From NCBI GenBank assembly GCA_037576195.1, contig CM075101.1, positions 38,440,001 to 38,504,000 on the forward strand: a DNA stretch of 64,000 nucleotides, read 5' to 3'. Source of the stretch: Phytoseiulus persimilis. Taxonomy: Eukaryota; Arthropoda; Arachnida; Mesostigmata; Phytoseiidae. Every line of letters starts with the position of its first letter. Position 1 is the stretch's first letter. Shown piece after piece: positions 39,387-52,831 of this stretch. The notes under the pieces were generated by a model, which saw only the letters and a list, made by a program, of their open reading frames with translations, was not told the origin of the DNA and searched no databases. The position numbers and the translations under genes were made by a program.

Positions 39387-42300
39387 TCAACTGTCTCGCT
39401 CCGGTGTGGTTTTCTCCTTGCTTCCGCGTGAGATTTTCTTTATTGCTCCAAAAACTCCGGATTTCTTCCTCTTGTCCTCAAGAGCTGGAGTTGAGCCCCG
39501 CGAGGAGTTATCCTCGGAGTCGACCAATGTTGACGCCGAAGTGAATGAGTTTCGTATTGCGTTCATGAACGCACTACCTGGAATCATAGTGGAGTCAAGA
39601 TCAGGAGGAGAACTAGAGAGAGGGAGCCAAGATACCGAAGCTTCAAACGGGATACTCGTGGACCAAAGGACGTCGCAAGGGAGTAAGGACCCCTCGAACT
39701 AACGTGGGACGAGTCAGAATTTTTTCCGGAGAGAGAAACAGTGCTCTGCATTGACTTGCGGAAGAAAGTCAAGAGGAGAGGAGGAGCGAGCAGAGGTTTT
39801 TACGTTTAGAGCTACATTTTAGGTCACTTCAGCCACTCAAAACTTACGTCGTTTACTTCCTGCAAGCGTCAATGATCTGAATTAGGTTTTCTGCGTTTAG
39901 AGCGTCGCGCGACTTCCTCTCATCAAAGACGACCGCATCTTGAAAAGCCCCGGGGTACGCTCTGATTCACCAGCTCTTCTCCGGTACTTTGGTACCCGAC
40001 CTGTTCATGCGGAACCAACCTTTCCGTTTGTTCTTTATTTTATTTCCGTTGGTGTCCTCTTCCAAGGGGCTGTCTATCGATCCGTCGAAGCTCGTTCCCT
40101 TCAGGAGAACTGTTCGTGAGTTGTTCGATGGAAATGAAGTCATTGCCTCAGGTCGTGTTGGCCTGTGAGTCGAGATCAATTCATGAGCCGTCCGAGAGGG
40201 ATTTTCTAACTGGGCAGATATTTATCGAGTTCGGGGAGATTCACTTACGACACATTATCTCCACCCAAATGGAAATTAACGGGGTTGGGGCATGCCTGGG
40301 GTGTCAGGTCGCCATCGGGTTCTTCTCTGCGCAAAGAGCTGTGCGCCCCAGGAGGTGTTCCTGGCGACGCTCCATGGTTGGGCAGCGTTTGCTGCGTGTC
40401 CACTTGATTGTAGTATTCGTGAGGATAAGCGGGCTGCAGTGGCTGAAGAGGCTGGATTCCGATACGACGGCCCTGATGATACATAGCGTTGCTTTTCGAG
40501 GATATCGACGCACTTGTGGTCGATGCAACTGCAATTCAACCAAGAGCCAGTTGGAGCGAGAGAAACGACGAAGGTCCCAAACGATGGAACGGGACCGAAT
40601 CGCAGAAGAGCTCACTTAGAACGGGGTACAAGTCAGGCACAATCATGCGGACAACAGAAACGACGTAATCGATCAGAATCGCAGTACGGAGCCTCCGGAT
40701 TCCTCGAGGTTGGCTTCGATTGGGGACCCAGATCTGGGGCAAGCTCCTCATGAATGGACCGTATCCGAAAACAGAAAACCGCGCTCCGAGTCTGACGTTG
40801 GGCAGGAGAAAGCAAAGCAACGAGAGAGCGCAGGTTCGGATGACATAACACCTTCGAGCAGAGTGCGCCGCGTACCGTCGATTTCCGGGAAAAAGGTTCT
40901 ACTTCGCCGCCGCTCCAAAGTTTGAGGTCTTGGAACACCGTTGGATGGCTTGGTTTCTGCGTCGAGGCAGCACTGGTGACGAAGTGACGGAGCCAGAAGG
41001 ATGGCTGTCGAGCCGCGGAGGAGTTGGTTCACTTGATTAAGGTTTCACACAGGAGGGAGTTAGTACAGCCAAGAACAGTCACCCGTTAGTCCATTCATTC
41101 GCAAGTTCGGTGACTCGATGTAATCGTCCTCAAGCGTTCGTGGAAAGACCATTTGCGACATAGGAGAATTCATGGCCACCCAGCTAAAGAGTTTACGAGC
41201 TGGAACTTACCACTACTCATGTTATTGTTGTACGATCCAGGGCTATCGTCATCGCTGAGAGTTCCCTCACTGCCAGAACGAGAAATTACGCTCTTTGTAC
41301 TCCCTGTGGAAGAAAGTAACCAAGGCGCGTGAAAATGACGTTCCCTAGGGAAGAGGACAACGAGCGTCTATGGTCTATGGAAGGGAATCGTCATTACCGG
41401 CAGTGGGCGTGTTATAAGCATGTGGAGGCACGGCATGACCATGCAGAAGAGCCTCTAAGTGAACGAGACCTCTATTGGACACAATATTGAATCCACAAAG
41501 TCGCTCGATCTGGCGCCAACGATTCAAACGCTCGGTGAAGTCTTGGGTAACCTCCGACAGAGCTTGTCTGGAATTCAGAAGATTGCCTGACTGTTAGCTT
41601 CGCCCGCTACTCGTCGGGGTTTTGTAACGCTCTCCGTTCCAACATTGCGGACGCGGAGCTCCCGACATGAACAAAGACTGGCAGTCGATGTAGAGGTCTG
41701 CGCGATTTTCTGACAGCATGATTGGCAGATGTTCGGTGTATCGCCGAATGAATAGACAGGAGAGCGAGCTGAGCGACTGCCCGCCCGCCTACCTGCCTGA
41801 CAGCGATTCCGGTAACGACAGCTGACTCTTGGATCGACAGCACACCGAGAAGTGTCGGAAGATGTTGACATATTCACCTTGCTTTGAGGATGGTAGTATC
41901 GATATCATCGATGCCGCCTCCATGGGTCAGCCTGAAAGGTCCCATGAAACTTTGCCCTTTGCGTTTCAGCTTCTCGCATTCATCTTTCGCTTTGCGGAGC
42001 TGATTCTCTGCAGCATTTTTCTTGCCGAGATAGTTTTTGAGTTCGATTTCGTGCGTCAACTGCAGCCAGTGCTGCAGCTGAGGTGGCACCGTTCCTCGGG
42101 GGAGATTTTGAGCTTTCACCAGCTCTTCGTGTAGGAAGCGAACTTCTTCTTGAAGCTTGTAGATCATATTGTCGGGATCGCTGTAAGCTGCTGGAAGACG
42201 AATGCGAAATCTCATTCTCCTGCCCCGTCAAAGCCGCGTTCCCCATGTGAATGACACGAGAGACTTCGGGACAGGTTCCCGGATTCCCGGCCACAGGGGA

Positions 42301-45300
42301 CCAAGTGCGACTCACCGATTCCTTCCTTACGTTTGTTTGAAATCTCCTCTTGAAGACTCTCCTGCTTGCTGCGAGCTTTATCTAATTGTTGTTGCATTTC
42401 TACCAGTGCGTCTTCCGCTTTCTGCAGAGAGTCCATTTCTTTCATCATCTTTTGTACTTGGAGTTGTGACCGGCGATTCTGGCGGTAAAAGAACCTGCAA
42501 CACGAGAACGCCATCAATTGGGGAATCTCGCCGAACGACGAACGCTTCGCTGTCGAATCGAGCCTCGTAGTCTGACTTGTCGGCATGTCGGAACACGGCG
42601 GAATCCGCCGGTCCCATCGGAGGGAGCCAAAACTGGGAACAATGTCTTGACTCGCTCAGAATTGATGGAGCGGTACTAACCAAACAATCGTTGTGGCGAA
42701 TATCAGAACGACGGCAAGAATAACATCCTTCAGCCAGTTATGGTTTCGTTGAGGTCCGAAAAGAACAACATCCATGGCTTTCAGAACCAGCCTCTGTTTG
42801 GCGATGGGGTCCCGGATCCCGAGAACACTCCCAAGGTAATGATTGCTGTTGACCGCCATTCGGGGCAGCTTTGTGCCGTCGATTTGGTTCTCGTTGAATA
42901 GTTTGACATACTGGGGGAGCTCCACAGAATCCACGAGCCACGCCACCGTCTCCTCAACGGTCCAATTGTGAACTGCAAGCAGGGGCCGAATGTGAGAACC
43001 ACGCTAACTCGAGATGTTTTTGGCTTCGTGTGAACGCTTCAATCTCCTCAGGAGAACTTCACGACTCCGATGGAACCACAGGAGAAGGAACGTTACCTTC
43101 ACTCTTCTTCCAACTCAACCACATCTCTAGTACCGAAATGCTCGTATCAGAGCCGTGGAAGGCTTTTATCTGTCTTTCATTCCCGTTCGGGTTCTGTAGT
43201 TCTCCCCTGGAATGACGAGGGCGCCCTTAGAGATTTTCACTGTGTCGCATAGCGCGACGCCATAGACTCTAGCTTGGATTTCAGGGAAGCTGGAGGAATG
43301 ATTCCTCTTGAAACCTCTGTAGTGCTGCTTTACCTGATGAATCCGTCAGTTTCGAACAACTCGACCGTCCCCGACTTGTCGTCGTCCAGCTGCCGGTGGA
43401 GTTGTTTGATTGCCTCAAAACCTTCGACGTCATCGCAAGACGCGGTCACCTCACACGCTGCAACAGAATCCTTGTTAGACGCTTCTCGGTCGTATCACAT
43501 GCGCGGGCTGCATCGGAAAACCCTCAAGTTTCCGAGTCGAATCGCGGTGCTCGCTACACGGTTCATTGTCCCTCTGCCATACGGGAGATGAATATCGTTG
43601 GTGAAATTTCATAGCCCAAAATCTCATATCTGATACTTCCACCGAGGAGAACAGGCATATTGATTGATTCAGAAGAGATCAGATCAGATCGGATGGAGTT
43701 TTGCCTTCATGGATTCAGATATCCTGGAGAACTGCGGTACAAATTCTCCCTGCTCCCAAGAGGAGATGTCTTCGACAACATTCGGCTGTCAACGCTATCT
43801 TCTGACTTCCCACTCAGCCGGCTTCTGAGCGTCGCTAACATTCGTCTCCAATATTGAGGATAGAAAACTATAAGTCTCATTTTTGCCATCACTCTTCCGG
43901 TCGTTCAAGTCGATTAACTTTCCCCATGATCGACTTGCTTTTGAGCTGAGGCCTCAATGGAATTTCCCTTCTTCGAACGTGACAACAGACGAATGGTTCG
44001 ACCGCTCAGCATCCCGTCATGTAAAAATGCAGCCCAGATCATGGACCTATTGTTTCAAGTATTAAACTTGCTCTATATGGCCTGACAGGAAATTGGGCGC
44101 AGATCTTGGATTTTCTCCCTGCACACTACAGAGGCTGAGTCCTGTAGAGGTCATCGTCCGCCAAAGCTAATCTCGAAACTGAGTTGAACTTGTTCGGATG
44201 AGCTAACTCCTCTGTTGTCCGCAGGAGTTATTGATGCGATCGAGAACGACTCGAACGACGGTTTACGATTACTGAACATTCGGACTGCTCTTCGCCAGTC
44301 TCCTAACCATAATTAGGAAGCGGCCGAACGATAGGTTTGCTCTCCAAACGGCTTCGAATGAGATATGACCACTCTGAATATGTTGGGTGGACGGCGGGAC
44401 CTCTCGAGAGGGCCTTCGGTGGGCCTATTATGTCAGATAATCTCATGAAGTCGAACAGCCGCTGGCGAGTCGGCCAGCCGGACGGCAAACAGGCGTTGCT
44501 AGCTACCCTCACAATTGACTCTTCCCAGAGTAGTACAAAGACTTTCCTGCTATCGCGGTCAAGCCTTCCGCTACCTTGCCGCAGCCGGCCGGCGCAGAGA
44601 CTCTTTAAAGTTCTACAATTCTCCAGAATGGCGACCGCGATATCAACGCATCAGACATCAAACCATTCGTCTTCTCAAGAATCAATCTCCGTTCAATTAG
44701 CTATCGGGCCCCAGGAATTCGACGGGTTCCCATATCAGCCGCAACTACATCAACTCATTGAATTACGGATCATTCCCGAGCTATCAATACAGCTCGCATT
44801 ACGAGACCTCTCTTGTTTATTTCTGATCCGACCGTTTACGGTATCAGCTCACAGGCTCGCGGACTCTACGGGTGTCGTTTCATTTCAAAATGGAGAGCCG
44901 AGCCCGAGGTCATTATGTTCAAAATATAACCTGACGTAATGGAAATACGTTCTGCAGCCAGGACCGGACCTGATAACTCCGCGTGATCGATGTGAGGCGA
45001 CCGGAGAGTCCCTTTGGAGGGAAAGAAAAGTCGATACCCCCTCCTGGATCATAAATTGTGGGCCGCCGAAGACTGGAAGAACGGGTGGATCATTACAGAC
45101 ACAGCCGGGAACTTTTCTCCGATTTCGATTCCAAGCGAGAGAAACATCGGATCACGATCGCGACACTAGAAGAAATCAGGGTGTGAGGAGTGCGGTTCGC
45201 CCGCAAACCGTCTAGTCTGACCATCAGTTGGCATCAGTAGGAGCTCGTCACACGTAAACCGAATTTCGAATTGAAACATCGGACGGTGGCGGTGCACAGG

Positions 45301-48300
45301 AGGGCTTCAAGGTTTTATGTCCCGCGGCGTTCGTCGATAGGTCACGAAGAAATTCGGAAGTCTGTAGGCGCCGCCGTCTAAATGCGCGAGTTATGCGGGT
45401 CATTCCAAAGTTTAGGGAACATTTTCACATCTCTCAGCTACACGAAGAAGGTTGAGCGAGAGCGAGTCACGTCACTTCCACCATCAAGTTCCGTTGTCAC
45501 AGTGACCAAGTCTTATCCAATCGGAAGCGCACTTCTGTCGAAAGTCCTACAATTCGGCAGAATCGACGCTGAGGGAGTGTCTCCAGCGATTGCTGAGGAC
45601 CCAAGAGCAGCTTTGTGATATCACGGAACGTTTAGGTCGTCCCCATTGTATGCTCCGGCGTTCGATGTAGCTCGCGTTTGGTATTTACTCGTGAAAAACG
45701 CACTTTTCGGACCGATATGAGGTTCCTGGACTATGAAGCTCTCCTCATCGCCCAGGAGCACGACCGAGTCTCCGAATCCATCTGAAAACAGTGGAGAGCC
45801 TTGAATTCACACACCGACAGAGTCCGTTCAACACAGAGCGGTCAGGAAGTGACGATGATGATGATAATGATGATGATGGCGGCGGTGTTAACTTGAATGT
45901 CAAACGCACGAGGGCAATTCATCACAACCATTCGGAGCACAAAGTTCACGGCAAACTGATCCTGCACATGATCACAATACATTCAAGTTGGGAAAATTCC
46001 GAATCCAGGACTACGGTGAGGAGATCGGGGCAAACTGTCAGAGTGGAGCGGCTGAATCCGCTGACGATCAGTAACGATGCTCTGAAGTGACGTTCGTGTT
46101 CACACAGACCCTTGTCCCGAGACACGCCCGAAATCGCTCGGTGAAATGCCAACTATGGCATCACGAGAAAAGGTGTTGAACCTCCCTCAGGTCTCAGGCA
46201 CGTCGGTCGTTTTCGGAGATGGAAACCGAACCTCCAGGGATCCGTCCGAGAGTACATTCTTAGTTCCAGAAACAATGTCAGGAGTGCTTCCCCGAACGCA
46301 GTGGCCGGGAATGCCGACGGAAATGACACATTACATCACAAATCGAACTACCGTGGAAAGCATCGTTGTGGCGAAGATGGAGGAGTTCAGCCACGACTCA
46401 CTTCCAAAGCTCGCAGCTCTCACGAAGACAACGAAGTGTCCGAGGACAGTCTGGCGACTAATGCTAGACACTGGGCTACGGTTCAAGTTTTTACTCGTTC
46501 CGCGGGCTGCATCGCTCGAACGTGTCACTCGAAAAACTCGCTTAGCCACCGCCAAACTAAACACTTGTTTCCCGAAGAGAGTTCGATTCTGAAACTAGTC
46601 GGATCGAACGACCTGCCGAGGCTTGGGAAGCTCAGGCGGCCTCAGCATCGATGGAAAAGCCGGCTTGCAGTATGAGCCGCTTGATCTCGCCCGACTGACC
46701 ATTTGGTCCGGACACCGACCCGATGAGGTTTCAGTAGCGCTCGAACATCGGTCGGGTTTGACATGTGGTGCAGAACGATGAGTGTACGCTCGCGAAAAGC
46801 CGCGCAAGACGAGTTCGCGCACGCTGCCACTCACTTACCTCGGCTAGGACACGACGAGAAAAGGGTAATTAAGTCCTCTTCTTTCCGAGAGGCTACGAAA
46901 TCGCATATCCTCTCGAAATAGCAATCTATCCCTCTCGGCAGCACGGGAAGTCATCTTTTGGCAGCATCGGGCACTGACTCCAATACCATCTTGCTGACAC
47001 CTTCCCGCACGAGAGCAGATCTCAAACTCCGATACCATCATCACTGAGATGAATGCCAAGGAGCCGGAGCTGAAGATCGCAGAACTCTCGTCGGAAAACT
47101 CCATAATCACGGACCGGTTGAGCAAGAAAAAGCTTCGGGGATGGGTCGCGCAGATTTTTCCGAAAACTCTGACACGTGTCGCAATCGGGAATCGGTGTCA
47201 GGATGGTTACAGCGACACGCATGGATTGAGCTTTGCAATTCAGGAACGAGGTAGGCATGAATGCATTTGCATGGATTTTTAGGGAATTCAATGTCTGCCT
47301 CGCCTGCGACAGTTTGACGAGTTGTCGATGGCAGGCGGACGCGTCGGATTCATCCCGACTGAGCGTAGGTGTCGACAAGACGGCTCTAATCACGGTGGTG
47401 ATGACGCCTGATGAGACAGTAATTGGACCAATTGAAGCTCTGTGGGTCCTTGTGTTTCATTGCAGCCCCGACGCAAAGCCGCGGGGGGAATTCTCAGCTG
47501 GGATGGACGAGCTTTGAATAGGTTCAAGTGAATCGAATGACAGATCGTTTGGATTTCGCTCCAGATTTCACTTAACGCAATCCATTCAGAGCATAGCTGA
47601 GCCGTCAGCGCACGCGTTTTCGATCATTTTAATTCATCTGATTACGAGGAATTCCAAGTTGTGCCTTCGCATTTCTCGTGGCAACTCCAGGGATGTCATC
47701 TACACGCATTCGCTCAAGAAGCTCACAATCGCGTGTTGTGATGATACTGAAATGCATGATCGTACGACAATCATTGGTGTCATCGGTTCTGCGGAATGGG
47801 ACGTTCATTTCCTCAAAAATTCAATAACTGCGTGGTCAATGATGTTCACTCTCTGAGCCTCTGTGGTTTGCCCTTGGAACGCGCCAACGACCGAACACTT
47901 TTTAGAGCCAACATCCTTCCAGGTGGAAGTTCGTCGAGAGCTCCTCACAAACACGCGATAAGTTGTAAAACGGATCTATGCGATGTATACACGAGGAACG
48001 AGCATTCACGTGAATCACGTGCAGACAAAAGAGATTATAATCTTCCGGGCGAGCGATTACGAGCGCCGACGTTCCGATCAGATATGTTTCACTCGGGAGC
48101 CTTCAGAAACGAAGACTGGGTAGGTGTGTCAAGCTCCGGTGGATCCGCAGGAGCGGCTTAGCTCGCTGTAATCCGTCGGACAGAATCTTCCAGGCGAGAT
48201 AGAGTAATGAGAAGTCGTAGCCGCCGCCGCAGCAGCCGTCGCATCGGCAGCCGTCGCAGCAGCAGAAAAAAAATGAATCCGCTTCCGTCGAGCGCCAAAG

Positions 48301-49040
48301 ATGGAACATCTCGTGACGGGTACTTGCAAGCGATATCACCTCAGGCCTCACTCACGAGTCCTCGAGGGGAGGGTTTCCGCGTTCGCGTTCATTTCTTCTC
48401 CGAGTTGCGGGGCCGTTTTCGTATCGAAACACGAGAGACTTCTTGTGACGCCATTATCGTCGAACGTCGTCCTCGTCGGGACAGGTGTTTTTCTCTTTTT
48501 TTTTTGAATCACTGTATGTGTGGTACGATCTGTTAGTGGGCCACTATGAACCGCAGCAAACATCACTCGCTCACGGAATGCGGACGCCGGTTAGTACACG
48601 TAGCTCTACCACCCCCGGTTCCAAACCGAGACACTAGCGGAACAGCAGAAGATACCCAGAACTTTTGATAGCCACATCCGCCGGATTCTGTCAACCCGAG
48701 TGGAGTCTCTCCGTGGCCCGCTCGCTACCGTAATTCTTTCACTTCCGAGAGTCTGCCTTTCTCGACCAGGGGCCGCAACCCAACCAAGCGGGTTCCCGGC
48801 CGCGAGCGTCTTCGACGGAACAAAAATTCCTCTGAATAATTGACTTCGCTCAATCGTTTTCAAGTCCGTGCTGTCCATGCCGGATTCACTCGAACACTGG
48901 AAATCACTCTCAGAGCTATCTTCGTACTCACAAGTTGTGTCGTTTAGAAGTTCGTCAGGATCAGGGGCAGCTTCCTGGCAATGCACAGCGACCGCCAGGA
49001 GTAGCAGACCCACAGGCAGGAATTTCCTCATCGTGGTCAT
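39387..49040 (-). CDS. Stim: Stromal interaction molecule (ER calcium sensor)
   Basis: A single-pass ER membrane protein that senses luminal calcium and gates Orai channels. Coding exons on minus are 49040-48932, 43457-43334, 43206-43097, 42972-42681, 42494-42316, 42190-41878, 41567-41398, 41303-41211, 40956-40876, 40528-40249, 40162-40020 and 39577-39387. They total 2085 nt (694 residues; human STIM1 685), and phases agree throughout. Exon 1 encodes the signal peptide (MRKFLPVGLLLLAVAVHC). The EF-hand loop DDDKSGTVELFE is at 61-72. The SAM domain (HNWTVEETVAWL...) covers about 115-182 and the TM segment DVILAVVLIFATTIVWFFY about 197-215. A coiled coil precedes the SOAR/CAD region from PPQLQHWLQLTHE (about 307-405). 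The basic tail includes KIKNKRKG and EDKRKKSGVFGAIKKI. If intron 11 is retained, translation ends at 39967 (648 residues). The exon 9 donor is the least certain, and exon 1 is joined by phase and signal-peptide logic across 5.5 kb. Confidence 0.93.
43458..48931 (-). other. STIM intron 1
   Basis: A 5.5-kb intron from CTT|GTGAGT to TTGCAG|CG. It contains a GAT/GGC simple repeat near 45856-45890, a CAG/CCG-type stretch at 48220-48265 and unassigned open frames (148 codons or fewer). No nested gene was recognised. Confidence 0.6.
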
Positions 49041-49109
49041 TCCTGTAGAACTTGTGCTTCTCATCGGAGGGAACAGAAGAGAATTTCTCACCGATGTTTG
49101 AGAAAACAA

Positions 49110-50560
49110 CTAGACTCGCCGCAGTGCATCTCCTCACTAACTAGTCAACACGCAAGCCGGAACACAGCACGGCGTTACATGACTTTCACAGCTCGGATCA
49201 ACTCGAACAGACGGAACAGACGCGGCTCGGTGCGGGACGTTCTTCTCTCCGGAGAGCCGCCGTAAAAACGGACGACGTTCGCTGTGCTGCTGCCGTGCGA
49301 TTTCTCCACGGTGCAAGTGATGGTGGCGATGATGTCGCCGATCGTCTAGGGACAGCGCTAGGGAGTCAGCTGGGAATTCCTATTCGGCCCATGAAAGGGT
49401 AGCGCGAAAGATCGAGGTTGGCTCTATCGATGCTGCGCGCTCGTAGACCAGGGGATCAGGTCAGAAGTTCATCAGAAATGCGGCAGGGTGTTTCGGCCCT
49501 GTCTCCTGATGGTGGCATTTGGATTCCCCGCGATTTCTCGACCTTATCGATGCTCTCCGGACTCGGTCATCCTTATGGGTATGCTGCACAGTCTCATAGA
49601 GTCAATGCTCGCCTGCTCTCTGGGCTTCTTGCCACGACTAGGGACGAGTGAGGGTAGGCCCCGTTCCGAACAACTGCCCTGTGCTCTTCCAGCATCCACC
49701 ATCCAACTAGCCAACCCGCAGCGCCACAGCCGAAAAAACACTCTACAGCCGGAGAACTTGTGTCAGGTGTTGAAATTGTTCTGGAATTTGAGCAGGTTGC
49801 ATTGACACCGCGAAACGTGGTCGCCGAGATATTCTCAGCCAGAGTGCCCTAACCGAAGCGGTGATGTCGATCATACGAGAAGGCAAGTTACTGGTGGATC
49901 AGGTGATTTCGCGAGGCCGCATGCGGCGTCCCCTGCGAGCTCAACTTCTCAACTGCTTCAGAAGTGTGGTCTCCTTCTGGAGCCTGGACTAGATCAGCCC
50001 GGCAAGAGCTGGACATGGTCCCTGTTCCTCGCGAACGCTACAGTGCGCAATTGAGCGAGTGACCGCAGCGGGAGGGACGAATTTCGCGGAGAAAAAGGAT
50101 AACGAGTGCCTCTATTCTGATACATCTCCCCTGGATTGGACGCAATGGGAGGACATGGCGAGGTCATATTTTTTCGCTGGCGGGATATCATATATGTACG
50201 AATACTCATAATCGGGACGCGGAGGAGCTCATCCAGAGTGTCTAGAGGGGGCTTGGATCAAGAGGGCGCTATCGGCTCTGTTCAATCGGCCAGGACAGCC
50301 CGAAGGCGGCGTTCACGGGGCGTTGCGTTATAGTCTGACCAGGGCGTGAAACTCTCCGCAAACAGGCCCATCGCGATGGAAGGCTGTTGGAACATGGCGA
50401 TGACTCAACGCAGGCATATTCGACTCGGGATCGGCTGCTTCCAGAATTTCAGTGAAAAGTGGGCCCGAGGACTCCAACTCTCTTCGCTGCGTCAGCTTGA
50501 TGGCTGGCGCTTGATACTGATTGTCTGGCAAGGATTGCTGTGTCACAAACTCGCTTCTTC
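49110..50560. promoter_or_regulatory. Divergent upstream region of STIM and SRA1
   Basis: STIM is transcribed leftwards and SRA1 rightwards, so both promoters should lie here, along with the missing first SRA1 exon. Frames present are short and unmatched. Confidence 0.4.
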
Positions 50561-50565
50561 CTCAG

Positions 50566-51657
50566 GGAACCATGAGCGAGCATGGAACGATCCTCCACAG
50601 TTCGCACACGGAACCACTGAACCTCGCGCGAGAACTCAGCTGAACAAAAGGGTGACCTATACACCCGGAATTCCGACATCGCCGGCATCATCCGCTCCCA
50701 TCTCAGTTCCGAGCGCAACTCTGGTTTTAGCAGAGAATATCAATGGTAAAGAAGGTTTTGAACTTGGCTTCGTCACATTTGTGCTTCAGTTAAATCCAGT
50801 CGAGTTATGCCATTCCCGTTCTCAGTCTTCACGCCTCCGGATTTTCATCCCGCTAGCTGCTCACCCCCCTGCGGAAGTCCACCGAGCTTCGCGGGAAAAG
50901 TTGATACCAACGAGGTTCCCAGCCTTTCATCGGAGGAGATGCTCGCGAAAGTTGAATCAGATCTCAATTGTGAGTGACATTCAGATACGTCCCATCACCG
51001 TGGTATCGATACTGAATGATTTGGAAAGTGAGGATCTCTGGCTGATAGGATGAGAAGCTTGTTTCGAGCTGGATCTCCTCATGTTATTTCTCCTGCCGAT
51101 CAGACATGATGAGCCAAATTCAGGAGAAACTGAGTGGCCGCAAGCTGGAGGATATCAGGAAACGCCTGGAAGTCATGAGAGCCCAATGGAACGAGGGAAA
51201 ACTATCTGAACCCACACGAAAGCTGATGTATCTACTCGTCTCGAGTAAGCAACTATGCTCGATAGAGCTCAATATACGGGAGCGCAAGTGCATGCTCGGA
51301 ATGCGGAGCTAAGCCTGGAGCTAAGCAAGAGATGTGTGAACGACCATCCTAGGAACTTCAGTTCAATTGAAACTAAATGGATTCGAATGAAAAACGGGAC
51401 TGGGTGTTTCAGAACTGCGCGCCTGTGATTATGAAGAAGCGAGTCGAATGCAAGTGGCTTTGATCGTCAACTATTCGTGTGAGGTGAGGTTCTCCGCCGA
51501 TATCTGCATCGGGATCACGTACGGATAGTTCCGCGTGAGCTCTTAATGACAACAGATCGTATCCTATATCGTTGATAATATTTTGCAGGTCGCCCCATGG
51601 ATGGTCGGTGTGAAACACATCATACTGGAATGCCAATCCCAACATGTCAGACCCTAG
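50566..51657 (+). CDS. SRA1: Steroid receptor RNA activator protein (SRA1), 5' exon not found
   Basis: Homologue of SRAP, the protein encoded by SRA1, whose transcript is also known in mammals as a coactivator RNA. The C-terminal helical bundle resembles the PRP18 fold. Exons found are 50566-50745, 50790-50969, 51104-51244, 51413-51483 and 51589-51657, with GT/AG and matching phases. The protein contains GNHERAWNDPPQFAHG (human GNKERGWNDPPQFSYG) and LNKRV, then a proline-rich linker (FTPPDFHPASCSPP). The helical part has SSEEMLAKVESDL, MRAQWNEGKLSEPTRKLMYL and VAPWMVGVKHIILE. The first coding exon (a short one ending in phase 1, encoding about 5-20 residues) was not identified upstream. Introns are 44-134 nt; the 44-nt intron (50746-50789) is unusually short. 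Confidence 0.9.
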
Positions 51658-52831
51658 ACTGAAGCATGACAAAAAAACGGAACTCGGAGGAGTTTAACCA
51701 CTCCGATTAGTCTGTAACGTTCCTGTACAAAGCTTTATATATGATGATATTTAGAGATAGTTCTTCGGGAGTTTATTCCTTCCTATATGTGATCGATGCG
51801 AATCTTATCCCGCCTGACGTTGACCGATCGCCCTCGCGGTCGACGCAAGACTTCGTCTACCCACACTCCCCTCCGGAGCTTTGAAATGCTTCAAACTTTA
51901 TCATCAATCTGGAATGAACTCAGTCCAGTGAAAACCGCCCTTCTAGCCTGAGCGGGTTCAGTTTCCACTTGAATAAAACACTTGGGAGAACACTTGATCG
52001 GAACTTTCTTCTATGGTGAGACTCGGAGCGTTCGGTTTCAGATAGCGTGCATCGAGCTTCCATGACGTGCCAGATTCAGCCGGAGTTCTCCCACTGTGAA
52101 GTCTCGTCGCAGCGAAAATTCGTCTTCCCGAATGTGAAAATGTTTTCATCAGGCCCGTCGTGGCGACATTATTGAAAATACCTGCTGTCAACAGATAACC
52201 GACGATTTTACACCAAAATGGTCGATTCCAGACGCGGAATCGTGATCGGTGTGTATGTGGCATGTTTGTGAATAGCGGAGCGATGTCCGCATTGCTGGGA
52301 AGGAAACCGGTGGGAGAAGACTTCAAAGCCCTGAATAACCGTGTCGCTGCCTCCAGCGAGATTTTTCCGACAAAGTCTCCAACAATTGTCCGGAAATCGA
52401 GATTCGGGCCTTGGTGAAACACCAGAGACGATTGTAGAAGCTGCAAAAGAAGATGGATCCTCCGTAGGAATCGTTCTTGAAGGAATCATTGAAGATCGCT
52501 GATGATCCGATGGAAACCACGAACTGAATTATGAGATGCAGTTGGAAGATTCACTGGTTTCGGTGTTGCGCCCGACCCTACGAAACAATGGCTTGTAATG
52601 AAGGAATGCATCTGCTCTCATCAAGACGAAACCCGACCTCAACGAACACTCGTTGTGATCGTAGTTCACTGATATCAGTGGTTCGATGATTCCAACGACT
52701 TTTCGCCGATGCTCGTGTTTGAGGAACGTGCACGTTGTCCAACATCTAGCTTGCCGATTTTTAGTTGTGAAAATTCCGAATCGAGTGGCTTCAGCTTTCG
52801 CCTCAAAGACACCGAGAAAAGCGTGGATGTG
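51658..52831. other. SRA1 3' UTR and intergenic DNA
   Basis: AATAAA at 51972-51977 may end SRA1. A minus frame of 162 codons (52446-51958) overlaps it and is unmatched. Nothing else was recognised. Confidence 0.45.

Noticed and set aside
46146-46675. Overlapping plus frames in STIM intron 1
   Set aside because: Two overlapping frames without motifs; consistent with TCG-rich composition.
48129-48351. Poly-alanine frame on minus
   Set aside because: Produced by CAG/CCG-type simple repeats inside STIM intron 1.
50346-51053. 235-codon plus frame read as one gene
   Set aside because: Only its middle part is SRA1 exon 2; the rest is flanking and intron read-through, and SRA1 exon 3 uses another frame.
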